A program made the translations under genes and the position numbers. Below are positions 8,766 to 17,418 of a stretch of DNA of 64,000 nt, piece after piece; position 1 is the stretch's first letter, and each line of letters starts with the position of its first letter. The stretch covers positions 331,454-395,453 of the forward strand of contig CALAMI010000010.1 of NCBI GenBank assembly GCA_937925685.1. Reading direction: 5' to 3'. The notes beneath the pieces are model-generated. The model ran no database searches. It worked only from the letters and a program-made list of their open reading frames with translations, and was not told where the DNA came from. Source of the stretch: Candidatus Binatia bacterium (GTDB lineage: Bacteria; Desulfobacterota; Binatia; HRBIN30).

Positions 8766-9233
8766 TTAGCTCTCGTCGACTAAGAATGGAACGGGTTCAA
8801 ACTCGCGACGTTCGGCGTTCCACGCGAACGCTTTGGCGTCTACCACTTTCCTGCTCCGCACCGACACCACAACCTGCGTCGCGCGGGCATAGTTGGGGTC
8901 GTCCAGCCAGCCCTCTGCAGCGGCACGATCTTCAGCAGAAAAGTACGCCTCGTGTTCTGGATGCGAATGGTAAAACGCCACGAGTTCGACTTCCCCGCGA
9001 TACGCCTCCTCCAAGAGCGGGGCCACCTCCTCGTAAGACATCGTGTACGCCGTCTGCGCCGTTCGTGGGAAGGCTACCGGATCGCGGGCGTGCAACATGT
9101 TTTGTACGTTGGTAATCTGAACAACCTCGTGCTGCCCGGAACGCGCGACGACAACGCCACAGCATTCCTCTGGGTAAAGAGCCTCAGCATGTGCGACAAT
9201 CTGTTGCCAAGCCCCAATGGGTAGTTTGAGCAT
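8766..9233 (-). CDS. JAMM/Mov34 (M67-type) zinc metallopeptidase
   Basis: The 155-residue protein is a minimal JAB1/MPN/Mov34 domain. It has the zinc-site pattern E23 in PEECCG, H89 and H91 in FYHSHP, S99 and D102 (HSHPx6SxxD), all intact. Bacterial members remove peptides or ubiquitin-like sulfur carriers (MoaD/ThiS-like) or cleave cysteinyl adducts. No such carrier gene is near. I chose ATG 9233, directly before LKLPIGAWQQIV, because the longer in-frame extension upstream overlaps panE and has no domain content. It follows panE by 26 bases and is probably co-transcribed with it; a link to pantothenate or CoA metabolism is not established. Confidence 0.85.
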   Translation of the reverse strand: MLKLPIGAWQQIVAHAEALYPEECCGVVVARSGQHEVVQITNVQNMLHARDPVAFPRTAQTAYTMSYEEVAPLLEEAYRGEVELVAFYHSHPEHEAYFSAEDRAAAEGWLDDPNYARATQVVVSVRSRKVVDAKAFAWNAERREFEPVPFLVDES

Positions 9234-9259
9234 CGGCCTCGAAACTCCTCTGCCAGTGT

Positions 9260-10204
9260 TCACCAGCGCGACGTTGCTGCGCGAATCAAGCGAGTGAGCA
9301 ACGCGTTGAACGGCGTGCATAGTCCATGCTGCTCCCCACGTCTCCATACCTCCCCATTGATCGCATCCACTTCGGTGCGCTTGCCCTGTTCCAAATCTTG
9401 CAGCATCGAGGAACGATGGGCAGCCGTGCGTGGGACGAGCGATGAGTAAAACTCCTCCAGGTACTCCTCTACGTGCTGCCAACGCAACGGAACGCCCTCG
9501 GCAAGAGCAACCGCGAACGCTTCGTCGATCACACGGTCCATAATGGCACGCGTATCCGCATTTTTAGCCAAGGATCCATAGGGGCACCGCAACAAGGCTC
9601 CAAGAGGATTGAGTGCCGCATTGTAGAAAACCTTGCCCCACAGCTCTGCTTCGATGGAGTCACACACTTCCGCCGGAATCCCAGCTTCAGCGAACATCGA
9701 CGCCCATCGGTGAGCTGCAAGCTTTGCTGCGGCGGCGGTTGCCACATAGCCGCCGACCCGCACCGGCTCCGCGCACACGGTTACCTCCACAATCCCCGGC
9801 TCGAGCACACGTGCACCAAAGATCACGCGACCACCCAAGAGTCTCGTAGGCTCATGATACTTTGCGAGAATTTCAAGATTTCCAAGGCCATTTTGCAGGG
9901 AAATCATGCAGCCACGGTCGTGAACTTTCTCGGCGACAATGCCCGCGATTGTGGCGGTATCGTAACTTTTCACGGTTACCAGAACTGCATCAAAGCCTTT
10001 GCCACAATCCGCAGGCGAACTCGCCACCTCGAGTGAGTGGCAATAGTGGTCGCCCCAGATGCCCTGGATCAGCAGTCCTTTAAGCTTGATCGCCTTCATG
10101 TGGTTTGCTCGACCCCACAACGTGACGGCGTGACCGGATCGGGCCAAAAGCCCTCCGAAAACCGAACCAATTGCGCCGGCCCCGGCCACCAACACACGTG
10201 CCAT
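9260..10204 (-). CDS. panE: 2-dehydropantoate 2-reductase family protein
   Basis: PanE reduces ketopantoate to pantoate with NADPH, a step toward CoA. The 314-residue protein has the Rossmann motif GAGAIGS at 8-14, the VKSYDT segment with the catalytic-region lysine, and the C-terminal helical domain motif GKVFYNAALNPLGALLRCPYG, all typical of the ApbA/PanE family. Length is normal. Family members also reduce other 2-keto acids, so true PanE function is likely but not certain. It begins the minus-strand pair with the JAMM peptidase and is divergent from the membrane protein gene at 10537. A CoA precursor enzyme fits the CoA-heavy gene content. Confidence 0.82.
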   Translation of the reverse strand: MARVLVAGAGAIGSVFGGLLARSGHAVTLWGRANHMKAIKLKGLLIQGIWGDHYCHSLEVASSPADCGKGFDAVLVTVKSYDTATIAGIVAEKVHDRGCMISLQNGLGNLEILAKYHEPTRLLGGRVIFGARVLEPGIVEVTVCAEPVRVGGYVATAAAAKLAAHRWASMFAEAGIPAEVCDSIEAELWGKVFYNAALNPLGALLRCPYGSLAKNADTRAIMDRVIDEAFAVALAEGVPLRWQHVEEYLEEFYSSLVPRTAAHRSSMLQDLEQGKRTEVDAINGEVWRRGEQHGLCTPFNALLTRLIRAATSRW

Positions 10205-10536
10205 GGTTGGTGCATTAACAAAGCTCCGTTAGCCTTGTCACCCAAAAGGCCGAACACGCTCCAAAGCTCGGTTGCGTGCTCTAGCGTTCCTCTCCAGCCG
10301 CAGATCGTCTACCTTTTTCCAGAGTTAGATTGGGACGGGCGCGGGTGTGGGGACGTCGCCCTAAGCTAACGCCTTCAGCGGCCACGAAGTTGAGAACTCT
10401 CTTGACTTTGCCGCCCTGGACCGCCCGGAGAGTTTGCGCTTTTCCGGTGTTTCCCCTTGGTCCCCCGGGCCAACTGATGCGAGGGCGACCTTGGGCAGTT
10501 GTGTCATGGACGTGCGACGCCTACAAGCCGTCGGCC
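10205..10536. other. Intergenic region between divergent genes
   Basis: This stretch should carry the promoters of panE and of the membrane protein. The frame of the membrane protein stays open upstream to a TTG at 10330, but that extension is Arg/Pro-rich with no domain content. No operator of the 8648 type is present. Confidence 0.4.
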
Positions 10537-12249
10537 ATGGCGAAGCGCCGGAAGCCATCGGCCTCTTTCCGAAAATCGCTTGCTCACGCTGTCGCCCTGA
10601 CTGCGGTCTTCGCGGCTGCTTTATGCCTGCGCCTCGTGTACATCGACTCGATCCACACCAGCCCAAGCGCTCGGGTGCTGCAGACAAATGCGCTCCGCTA
10701 CCATCTTTGGGCGCAGGCAATTCTTGATGGGAACGCCCCACCTCCACCCTTCGATCAGCCGCCAGCATACGCGTATTTCCTAGCTGCAGCGTACTGGTTC
10801 GCTGGCAACGCAAGTCCAGAAGTGGTTCGGCCGATCCAAGCGGTTCTCGATGCAGTCCACTGCGTGCTTCTGGCTAACCTGGTCGCCCGCAGCGGCCTGC
10901 CCCTCGCCTCGGTGTGGTTCACAGGTTTGCTAGCTGCCGTCTATGGGCCGTTTATCTTTTTCACCGGGGAAATCCTGCCCGCCTCCATCTCGCTCCTGCT
11001 GCTCGCTACTGCCGTAAACGCCTGTTCCGAACAACGCTGGCTTGCGGCCAGCGTCCTGTGGCTGTTAGCAACCTTATTTCGTGCCGAGCTTTTACTTCCC
11101 TTAAGCCTCTACGTCGCTTGGCTCTTTTTCCGCGGGAACGGCTCCACTGCCAGGCAACTCGGCACTGTCGTTGTTGTCGGGTGGCTGGTGGCCACCGTCG
11201 CGGTCAGCATCGCGGCGCGCCGGATCGTACCATACACGAGTGGTCTCGGTCTTAACCTCTGGCTGGGCAACAACCCTTATGCCGACGGTGTCAACCCATT
11301 TCCGCCAGCACCCCTACAGGCTGCAGTCGAGCGCGCCCGCACAGCCTTGGCGAACGACGTGGTGAAACTTGACCGGTGGTTCTTGAGTCAGGCTATCGGG
11401 TTTTGGAGAGAATACCCATGGGAAGCGTTGCGGCTGACCTGGAAAAAGTTCCGCTGGACCCTAGTTGATCGCGAACTCCCGAATACCGGGGATGTGACTT
11501 GGCAGCAAGGTCACAGCTGGCTCTTCCGGCTCCCTTTCTTCCCACTTTCTTTTGGAGCTTTGCTTTGTCTTGGTTCGGGGGGTCTTGCCGTCAGCTTGCG
11601 GCGGTACCCGTGGTCGCGCACCTTTGGCCTTCTGGGGATTGTCGCGCTCAGTACCCTTCTTACGTGTACCATGTTTTTCACCAACGGCCGTTTTCGCTTA
11701 CCTCTCGCACCGTTTCTCTTGTTCGCGGCGGCTCATCTTCCTGCCTTGCTCACAGGGGAACGCTGGGCTCGGAACTTACGTCCACATCTACCGACGGTTC
11801 TAGCAAGTATCGCTTTTGCATCGTGGATTGCGTTTGCCAATCCCTTCAACGTAAAAAATTACTACGTTCCGGCCCTTGTCACAAACGCTGGAATTGCCGA
11901 ACGCCTCGCCGGTCGACCTGACAAAGCCATTGCTCTCCTCGAACGGGCGCTCGCGTCCGCCCGCGAAGACGATTTGGCATGGAGCCATCTAGCCTTGGCA
12001 CGAGAGCAAGCCGGAGACCTTGCTGGTGCCGCCAATGCGTATCTAGACGCTCTCACCTTCGCACCGCACTCCTCCGACCTACGTGCCCTCGCTAAAGACT
12101 TTTGCGCGCGACACGGCATAGACGACCACTGGATCGATCACTGGACCGCGAGTCCTTCTCCCACGGAGCGGCTAGCCACCCGCGTGCGCATTCTCCAAAG
12201 TTTCCACGCCCCGCGCGGCGCAACCGATTCCTCGCGAAGCGTCGACTGA
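10537..12249 (+). CDS. Polytopic membrane protein, ArnT/PMT-like glycosyltransferase core with C-terminal TPR
   Basis: The 570-residue protein starts with a short basic leader (MAKRRKPSASFRK) followed by about nine to eleven hydrophobic segments. The first periplasmic loop after helix one holds DSIHTSPSARVLQTNALRYHLWAQAIL and DQPPAYAYFLAAAYW. This is reminiscent of the catalytic loop of GT-C enzymes (acidic residue, then PP..Y). The C-terminal 100 residues contain TPR-like repeats (GRPDKAIALLERALASAREDD, LAGAANAYLDALTFAPHS). GT-C proteins transfer sugars from lipid carriers to proteins or lipids outside the membrane. No donor or acceptor can be named. ATG 10537 is chosen because it precedes the basic leader; it lacks a good ribosome binding site. 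Confidence 0.7.
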   Translation: MAKRRKPSASFRKSLAHAVALTAVFAAALCLRLVYIDSIHTSPSARVLQTNALRYHLWAQAILDGNAPPPPFDQPPAYAYFLAAAYWFAGNASPEVVRPIQAVLDAVHCVLLANLVARSGLPLASVWFTGLLAAVYGPFIFFTGEILPASISLLLLATAVNACSEQRWLAASVLWLLATLFRAELLLPLSLYVAWLFFRGNGSTARQLGTVVVVGWLVATVAVSIAARRIVPYTSGLGLNLWLGNNPYADGVNPFPPAPLQAAVERARTALANDVVKLDRWFLSQAIGFWREYPWEALRLTWKKFRWTLVDRELPNTGDVTWQQGHSWLFRLPFFPLSFGALLCLGSGGLAVSLRRYPWSRTFGLLGIVALSTLLTCTMFFTNGRFRLPLAPFLLFAAAHLPALLTGERWARNLRPHLPTVLASIAFASWIAFANPFNVKNYYVPALVTNAGIAERLAGRPDKAIALLERALASAREDDLAWSHLALAREQAGDLAGAANAYLDALTFAPHSSDLRALAKDFCARHGIDDHWIDHWTASPSPTERLATRVRILQSFHAPRGATDSSRSVD

Positions 12250-12422
12250 ATCAAGCCGTCGACTGGTGTCGGGGCTCGACTCGTTCCTGGACCTCTCCCA
12301 TCGTAGTCAGTGGAGTCCGTTCCTAAACGGGAGCGTAAAATCCCCCTTGCCAAGAAGTCGCCACTTGCGATATGGCCAAGCCGTAGTGCTCTAAGAGCAA
12401 AAACTGGGGAGGGACGAGAGGC

Positions 12423-13352
12423 GTGAAACACGCACGAAAAGTGGTGAGCATTTTCGTTGTTGCGGCTTTGTGGATGGTAGCGTTTCAGCGGATTCACGCA
12501 GAGCCTTGTGACCCCAATGACCCTCGTCTGTTGAAACCGGATCTGCAAGCACTGCCCCCAACGCGTGCTCGAGTGGTAGAACGCCAGGGTGCACGGCGAC
12601 TTTACTTCACGACCAGAATTGGCAATTTTGGGAAGGGCCCACTGATCGTTGAAGGGAAAACCATCAATACCCCGTTCGGCCCAGTAACCAAGGCCACGCA
12701 AATCGTACAACGGAGCGACGGAACGACTTGCAGCAAAGACGCCGGTAGCTTCGAGTTTCACAAGAGCCACAATCATTTCCACGTCAATGACTTTGCTGAA
12801 TACCTGCTTCGCAAAGACGATCCTTACAACGGACCCATCGTAGCGCGAGCGAGCAAGATTTCCTTTTGCCTTTCTGACATCGAGCCCCTTCGCGGCTTGT
12901 TCGATGGAACCCGTCAGGTATTCGCTAATTGCGGAGTGCAGGAAGGGATTCAGGGTATTTCGCGGGGCTGGGCTGATGTCTACGACGACTTCTACCCCGA
13001 GCAATTAATCGAGTTAGACGTTTGCCGCACCGACGGCGGTGTGCCGCCCGGCCAATATTACCTCGTTAACGTCGCCGATCCCTATGACCTCTTGCTCGAG
13101 GAACGTGAAGATTACGCTTCCAACGCTGGCTTCGTCCCGGTGACGGTTCCCCCGCGCACCGGAAATTTCCCGGTACCTCGAGACCCGAGCTGCCCTGAGC
13201 CCCCGGCGCCGACTTCGACTCCAACTGGTATTCGACCCACTCCCACAGCGACGCCGCCTCCGGTGATCAATCCGCGCCCGACACGAGCACCGCGACCTGC
13301 TAGGCCAACTCGGCCACCACGCCCTCCGCGGCGCCCTGGTCCGCACGGTTGA
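12423..13352 (+). CDS. Secreted lysyl oxidase homologue with Pro/Arg-rich tail
   Basis: Lysyl oxidases are copper amine oxidases that turn peptidyl lysine into allysine and so cross-link proteins. After a signal peptide (1-26) the 309-residue protein has FEFHKSHNHFH (111-120), matching the copper-binding WEWHSCHQHYH of animal LOX, with ligand candidates H116, H118 and H120. K145 in ARASKISFCLSD and Y187 in WADVYDD align with the lysine and tyrosine that form the lysyl tyrosylquinone cofactor. The C-terminal VPPGQYYLVNVADPYDLLLE resembles the PGNYILKVHVNP segment. Residues 260-309 are a disordered TPT and PRPTRPPRPP tail. GTG 12423 is preceded by GAGG. The physiological substrate is unknown. 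Confidence 0.82.
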   Translation: MKHARKVVSIFVVAALWMVAFQRIHAEPCDPNDPRLLKPDLQALPPTRARVVERQGARRLYFTTRIGNFGKGPLIVEGKTINTPFGPVTKATQIVQRSDGTTCSKDAGSFEFHKSHNHFHVNDFAEYLLRKDDPYNGPIVARASKISFCLSDIEPLRGLFDGTRQVFANCGVQEGIQGISRGWADVYDDFYPEQLIELDVCRTDGGVPPGQYYLVNVADPYDLLLEEREDYASNAGFVPVTVPPRTGNFPVPRDPSCPEPPAPTSTPTGIRPTPTATPPPVINPRPTRAPRPARPTRPPRPPRRPGPHG

Positions 13353-13355
13353 GCT

Positions 13356-13374
13356 AGCTCGAGCACCTCGAGCT
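13356..13374. terminator. Stem-loop just after the lysyl oxidase gene
   Basis: A perfect 8-base-pair stem (AGCTCGAG/CTCGAGCT) with loop CAC follows the stop codon by a few bases. There is no strong T-run after it, so it may be a weak terminator or an mRNA 3' stabilising hairpin. Confidence 0.45.
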
Positions 13375-13444
13375 GGTGTTTCTCCTTCAGCGAGGGGCGT
13401 GCAAATGGGTTGTCTCACCGGAAACAGACCCTAAGCTGCTGACG

Positions 13445-14182
13445 GTGACTGCCGTTATCTTAGCTGCTGGCAAGGGAAGGCGTTTAGGACCACTCACGAA
13501 GAACTGCCCCAAACCACTTCTGCCCGTTCGCTCCAGGCCTGTCATCGAGCACATTCTCCTAGGCATCCGTGCTGCTGGTATCGAGAAAGCTGTCATTGTG
13601 GTGGGTTATTTGGGTGAACAAATTGTTGCCACTCTGGGCTCTGGCGGCAGAATCGGAATGGAGTTGGCTTACGTATGGCAAAACGAGCCCCGCGGCACGG
13701 CAGACGCGGTGCTTTCCGTGCGGGGTTTTGTTTCCGAACCATTTCTGCTCTCGTGGGGTGACGTGCTTATGTCCACGAAAAACTACCCGGCACTCCGGGA
13801 AGCGTTTGCGGCAATGCCGGCTGCCGCGTGGATTGCCGTGAATCAAACCGACGACCCGGCGGCCGGAGCCGCAGTGTACTTCGATGCAACAGGAAGAGTG
13901 CAGCAAATCGTCGAGAAGCCCCCGCCAGGGACCTCAACGACGCATTGGAACAACGCAGGGGTGGGAATTTACTCTCCAAGCGTTTTTGCGTACGCGGAAC
14001 GAACCCCGACGTCCCCACGTGGCGAGCGAGAACTCACCTCTGCGCTGAACGCCATGGTTGCCGACGGGCACCTGGTTTACGCGCTGCCAGTAGTAGGATT
14101 TTGGAGCGACGTAGGCACGCCAGAAGCCCTTGCCTGGGCAGAACAGCACTTTGACGATCCATCTTCATGTACCCTGATCTGA
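13445..14182 (+). CDS. Sugar-1-phosphate nucleotidyltransferase
   Basis: The enzyme couples a sugar-1-phosphate to an NTP with release of pyrophosphate. The N-terminal VILAAGKGRRLGPLTKNCPKPLLPV is the classic GxGxRLxPLTxxxPKPL signature with the catalytic Arg and Lys. Metal-binding acidic residues are represented by the D in LLSWGDVLM and in FWSDVGTP. With GTG 13445 as start the protein has 245 residues, compact for the family and without a left-handed beta-helix acyltransferase domain. In-frame TTG 13376 is an alternative but its extra residues lack domain character. Its 3' end overlaps the galactokinase gene by 16 bases, so the two products likely act in sequence on one sugar. Confidence 0.85.
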   Translation: MTAVILAAGKGRRLGPLTKNCPKPLLPVRSRPVIEHILLGIRAAGIEKAVIVVGYLGEQIVATLGSGGRIGMELAYVWQNEPRGTADAVLSVRGFVSEPFLLSWGDVLMSTKNYPALREAFAAMPAAAWIAVNQTDDPAAGAAVYFDATGRVQQIVEKPPPGTSTTHWNNAGVGIYSPSVFAYAERTPTSPRGERELTSALNAMVADGHLVYALPVVGFWSDVGTPEALAWAEQHFDDPSSCTLI

Positions 14183-15552
14183 ACCCTATATCGTGGCGCA
14201 GCCTTTTGGATCGCGAACGCGAGCGAGTGGCTACTCTGGTAAAACAGTTTCGCATGCAATTTTGCCAGCCTCCGCAGTTCGTCGTTTTGGCTCCCGGACG
14301 AATCAACTTGATCGGCGAGCATACGGACTATAACGGTTATCCTGTACTCCCAGCTGCAATCGACCGTCACGTGGCCGTCGCAGTTGGCTCGCGAGCTGAT
14401 TCCATCGTGCAAGCTCGTACGTCTGCCCCGGGGTTAGCTCCTTGCACGTTCGTCCTCGAAGGACGCCTGCAGCCAGGCCCGAGCGGCGACTGGGGAAACT
14501 ATGTCAAAGCAGCCGCACAGTTACTGTGCGCCCGCGTCAGTGCCCCCAAAGGAGCCGACATCCTCGTGGACGGCACGGTTCCAGTTGGTGCAGGCCTTTC
14601 CTCGTCTTCTGCCCTCGTTGTGGGTACTGGCCTAGCGCTCTTGCTATCAGCTGGGATCTCCGACCTTTCGCGCTTTGCCCTTGCAGAAGAATTTGCCAGC
14701 GCCGAGCAATTTGTGGGAACCCTGAGCGGTGGGATGGATCAAGCCTGTTGCCTCCTGGCGGAGGAACAAGCAGCTTTACGCATCGATTTCTTTCCTCTTC
14801 GGGTTCGATCGGTGCCTTTCCCTTCCGACTACCATATCGCCGTTTGCCATAGCCTGGTCAGAGCGGAAAAAGCCGGTGCTGCCCGCACAGCCTACAACCT
14901 ACGGGTGTGGGAATGCAGCGTGGCGGCACGCGCTGTCGCTTTTCTTCTCGGTGACCACGAACAAGCCTTGTCGATCGATCGTCTAGCGGATCTTGAGCGT
15001 CATTTTCCCTCACAGCCCCGGGCATCATTCCTCGACCTGCTAACGTATCACCTCCCGGATCGCCCCATGCCTATCGACGAAATCGCAAGGCTGCTGAACG
15101 CAAACGTGGAGTCTTTGATGCCTCGGTCCCGAAAATACGCCCCGCCGCTTGACACTCCGCTGCAGCTCCTACGGCGTGCCCGCCACGTATTCTCGGAAGC
15201 CGATCGTGTAGAGAGCGCCGAAGCAGCTCTCCGTCTCGGGCAAGTAGACAGCCTGCACCGTGCCATGCGGGCGTCGCACGGGAGTTGTCGGGACGACTAC
15301 GAAGTCAGCTGTCCCGAACTCGAAACCCTAGTCGATGCAGCGATCACGTGCGGCGCCGTGGGTTCGCGTCTCACCGGGGCTGGCTTCGGTGGGTCTACCG
15401 TCCAACTCGTGCCCACGAACAAACTGCCGGAGTTTTTTGAAAGGATCGACCAACTCTTCTATGCGAGGCAGTTGCCAGGCGAACGAAACTTTGCTGACTA
15501 TCGCTTCGCGTTTCGACCAAGCAGTGGTGCCAAGGTTATCGCGATCGATTGA
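14167..15552 (+). CDS. galK: Galactokinase (GHMP kinase)
   Basis: Galactokinase phosphorylates galactose at C1 with ATP. The 461-residue protein carries the galactokinase signature GRINLIGEHTDYN at 44-56, the GHMP phosphate-binding motif PVGAGLSSSSAL at 139-150, the catalytic-base region GGMDQ (D191), and the C-terminal LTGAGFGG. It is about 60-70 residues longer than E. coli GalK, with the extra length mainly in the C-terminal half. The start ATG overlaps the end of the nucleotidyltransferase gene. The pair kinase plus nucleotidyltransferase would make a nucleotide sugar by the salvage (pyrophosphorylase) route rather than the Leloir GalT route. No galT or galE is in the window. The sugar could also be galacturonate or arabinose. 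Confidence 0.85.
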   Translation: MYPDLNPISWRSLLDRERERVATLVKQFRMQFCQPPQFVVLAPGRINLIGEHTDYNGYPVLPAAIDRHVAVAVGSRADSIVQARTSAPGLAPCTFVLEGRLQPGPSGDWGNYVKAAAQLLCARVSAPKGADILVDGTVPVGAGLSSSSALVVGTGLALLLSAGISDLSRFALAEEFASAEQFVGTLSGGMDQACCLLAEEQAALRIDFFPLRVRSVPFPSDYHIAVCHSLVRAEKAGAARTAYNLRVWECSVAARAVAFLLGDHEQALSIDRLADLERHFPSQPRASFLDLLTYHLPDRPMPIDEIARLLNANVESLMPRSRKYAPPLDTPLQLLRRARHVFSEADRVESAEAALRLGQVDSLHRAMRASHGSCRDDYEVSCPELETLVDAAITCGAVGSRLTGAGFGGSTVQLVPTNKLPEFFERIDQLFYARQLPGERNFADYRFAFRPSSGAKVIAID

Positions 15553-15594
15553 TGGTTTTGGCTCGGCCACTTTGTCTGTCATTGTTTACGAGGT

Positions 15595-16662
15595 TTGCCG
15601 AGCGAGATTGCCACACTAAGCAGTGTCGCTGTCGTGGAACGAAGTCAGTTAGCAACCCAGCTCGGGGCCTACATCGCGGAGAAGACGGGGGCAACACGGG
15701 TAGAGATTTTGCGCCTGGAGCAGCTCCCTGGCGGTGCATCCAGGGAAACCTGGAGGTTGGACGTAAAACTTGTTACGGATGGAGAAGAAAAGCGTCAATC
15801 GCTCATCCTCAGACGCGACCCACCGAACGTGCACTTGCCTGGCCAGCGCTGGCAGGAGTTTGAGCTGCTTCGTGTCGCGTACGACGCTGGCGTACCGGTA
15901 CCACGTGTTCACTGGTGCGAATCAGACCCCCGCTACCTGGGCGCACCTTTCTTGATCATGGAACACATAACCGGGGAAACCATCCCTCGCCGGTTACTTC
16001 GCGACGACATTTACCGGCAGGCTCGCCAGGTACTACCGAAGCAGCTCGCACAGGCTTTGGCGGCCATTCATCGCATTGACTGGCGCGCATCAGCGCTCGC
16101 GAACTTACCGGCGCCGCCGGGAAATCAACCAGCTTCGCTCTTCGAACTCGATCGTCTCGAACAACTTTACCGCGGTCTCAGCCCCGACCCCCATCCCGTT
16201 TTTGAACTTGCCTTCCGTTTCCTGCGCCACCATGCCATGTGGGAAGAGCGTCGAACCCTGGTGCACGGCGACTTCCGGCTGGGCAACGTCATCTGTGGTC
16301 CTGAGGGCTTGCGTGCGGTTCTTGACTGGGAACTTGCCCATGTCGGCGATCCCCTCGAGGATGTGGGATGGTTATGTATCCGTTCTTGGCGGTTTGGTCG
16401 TGACCATTTGCCCGTGGCAGGGCTGGCGGGGCGGGAAGAATTCTATTCGGCTTACGAAGAGGCCAGTGGCTGGAAGATTGATCGGCAACGTGCCCACTAC
16501 TGGGAGGTGCTTGGGAACTTAAAGTGGGGAGTCATTACCATTATCCAACTTCGCGGTTACCTTGACGGGGACGTTGCTGACGTAGAGCGAGCGAGTTTGG
16601 GTCGGCGAACCGCGGAGGTGGAGCTGGAACTTTTGTGTGGAATGAAAGGAGCGAGCTCTTGA
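15595..16662 (+). CDS. APH-family (aminoglycoside phosphotransferase-like) kinase
   Basis: The 355-residue protein has the protein-kinase-like APH fold: Brenner motif LVHGDFRLGNVI with the catalytic Asp, and the metal-binding LDWELAHVGDPLEDVGWLC. Such kinases resemble the N-terminal domain of ACAD10/11, which phosphorylates 4-hydroxyacyl-CoAs, and are common beside acyl-CoA genes; antibiotic resistance is unlikely. Downstream come a lipoprotein, a DUF6285 protein and two PaaK-type ligases, which supports a role in acyl or hydroxyacyl metabolism (inference). The start is uncertain: TTG 15595 is the longest, GTG 15634 is also in frame. The stop overlaps the TTG start of the next gene. Confidence 0.78.
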   Translation: MPSEIATLSSVAVVERSQLATQLGAYIAEKTGATRVEILRLEQLPGGASRETWRLDVKLVTDGEEKRQSLILRRDPPNVHLPGQRWQEFELLRVAYDAGVPVPRVHWCESDPRYLGAPFLIMEHITGETIPRRLLRDDIYRQARQVLPKQLAQALAAIHRIDWRASALANLPAPPGNQPASLFELDRLEQLYRGLSPDPHPVFELAFRFLRHHAMWEERRTLVHGDFRLGNVICGPEGLRAVLDWELAHVGDPLEDVGWLCIRSWRFGRDHLPVAGLAGREEFYSAYEEASGWKIDRQRAHYWEVLGNLKWGVITIIQLRGYLDGDVADVERASLGRRTAEVELELLCGMKGASS

Positions 16663-17387
16663 GAAGTGGGATTTTCTCCTCCCTCACCGCTGCTGTCGTG
16701 GTCGTACTTTCAGCGGGTTGTGGGCCCGTGCAAACAAAACCGTTGTTTGCGCGCTCCCTCGCGGAACTCGTACCCCATAACCATCGGGATCACTTTGTCT
16801 TTGTGGTCGAAAGGCCAGGCCCCGAGGGCTTTCGGGCCACCGGCCTTCAGGTCGAACATATAACGAAACTTCCCGAAGCCAACGAATACGAGGTGAGCTT
16901 AGCCGAGGACGGCATGGCCACTGGACGGGTCATTCTCCGCGACGATGGCTCTACGCTTTGGATTCTTCTGGAGGAAGATTTCACCCGGGGGCTGCGCTTG
17001 TCGTACGATCCACCCATTCCGTACGTATCGGTTCCGTTGTACCCTGGCGAAACCACGGTTACGAGTAGCGCCGACCTCCGTCAGCTGGGGACGAACCAAG
17101 CCGCTGGCCGCCTGTTGGTGACGCAAAAGACCCGGGCTAGGCACGAACCTCCAGGCCAGTGGCTTGCGGGAACCTATGCCACGGCCATCCGCCTGGAAGT
17201 GCAACGCTCTTACGACGGGCCAGATGGACCGGCCCAACTCACCAGTACGACGGTTTTGGTCCCCGGCATTGGAGAGGTCCGCTCCGAGGGAGCCGCCTCG
17301 GGAAGTCCTGTGATGCGCCGCCAACTTGCTTGTGCCATTGTGGCTAATCGCCGCATCGGCAATTGCGAAGTCCTCTTCCGGCGCTAG
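16659..17387 (+). CDS. Hypothetical lipoprotein
   Basis: I do not recognise the family. The product has a type II signal peptide ending in the lipobox LSAGC (Cys near residue 20), so it should be lipid-anchored in a periplasm-facing leaflet. The mature part (about 220 residues) is rich in beta strands and has no known catalytic motif. The start is TTG 16659, with AGGAG about seven bases before it. This TTG overlaps the stop codon of the kinase gene (TTGA), an arrangement typical of translational coupling. An upstream in-frame start would place charged residues before the signal peptide and is less likely. Confidence 0.72.
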   Translation: MRSGIFSSLTAAVVVVLSAGCGPVQTKPLFARSLAELVPHNHRDHFVFVVERPGPEGFRATGLQVEHITKLPEANEYEVSLAEDGMATGRVILRDDGSTLWILLEEDFTRGLRLSYDPPIPYVSVPLYPGETTVTSSADLRQLGTNQAAGRLLVTQKTRARHEPPGQWLAGTYATAIRLEVQRSYDGPDGPAQLTSTTVLVPGIGEVRSEGAASGSPVMRRQLACAIVANRRIGNCEVLFRR

Positions 17388-17418
17388 CAGACAGCGGCAT
17401 CCAGAAGGCACTAACTAC

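Noticed and set aside
12138..13004. Minus-strand open frame of 288 codons opposite the lysyl oxidase gene
   Set aside because: It runs antisense to a gene with clear catalytic motifs and has no family resemblance.
15595..16662. Aminoglycoside resistance gene
   Set aside because: The kinase is APH-like, but its neighbours and ACAD10-type sequence features point to metabolism, not antibiotic modification.
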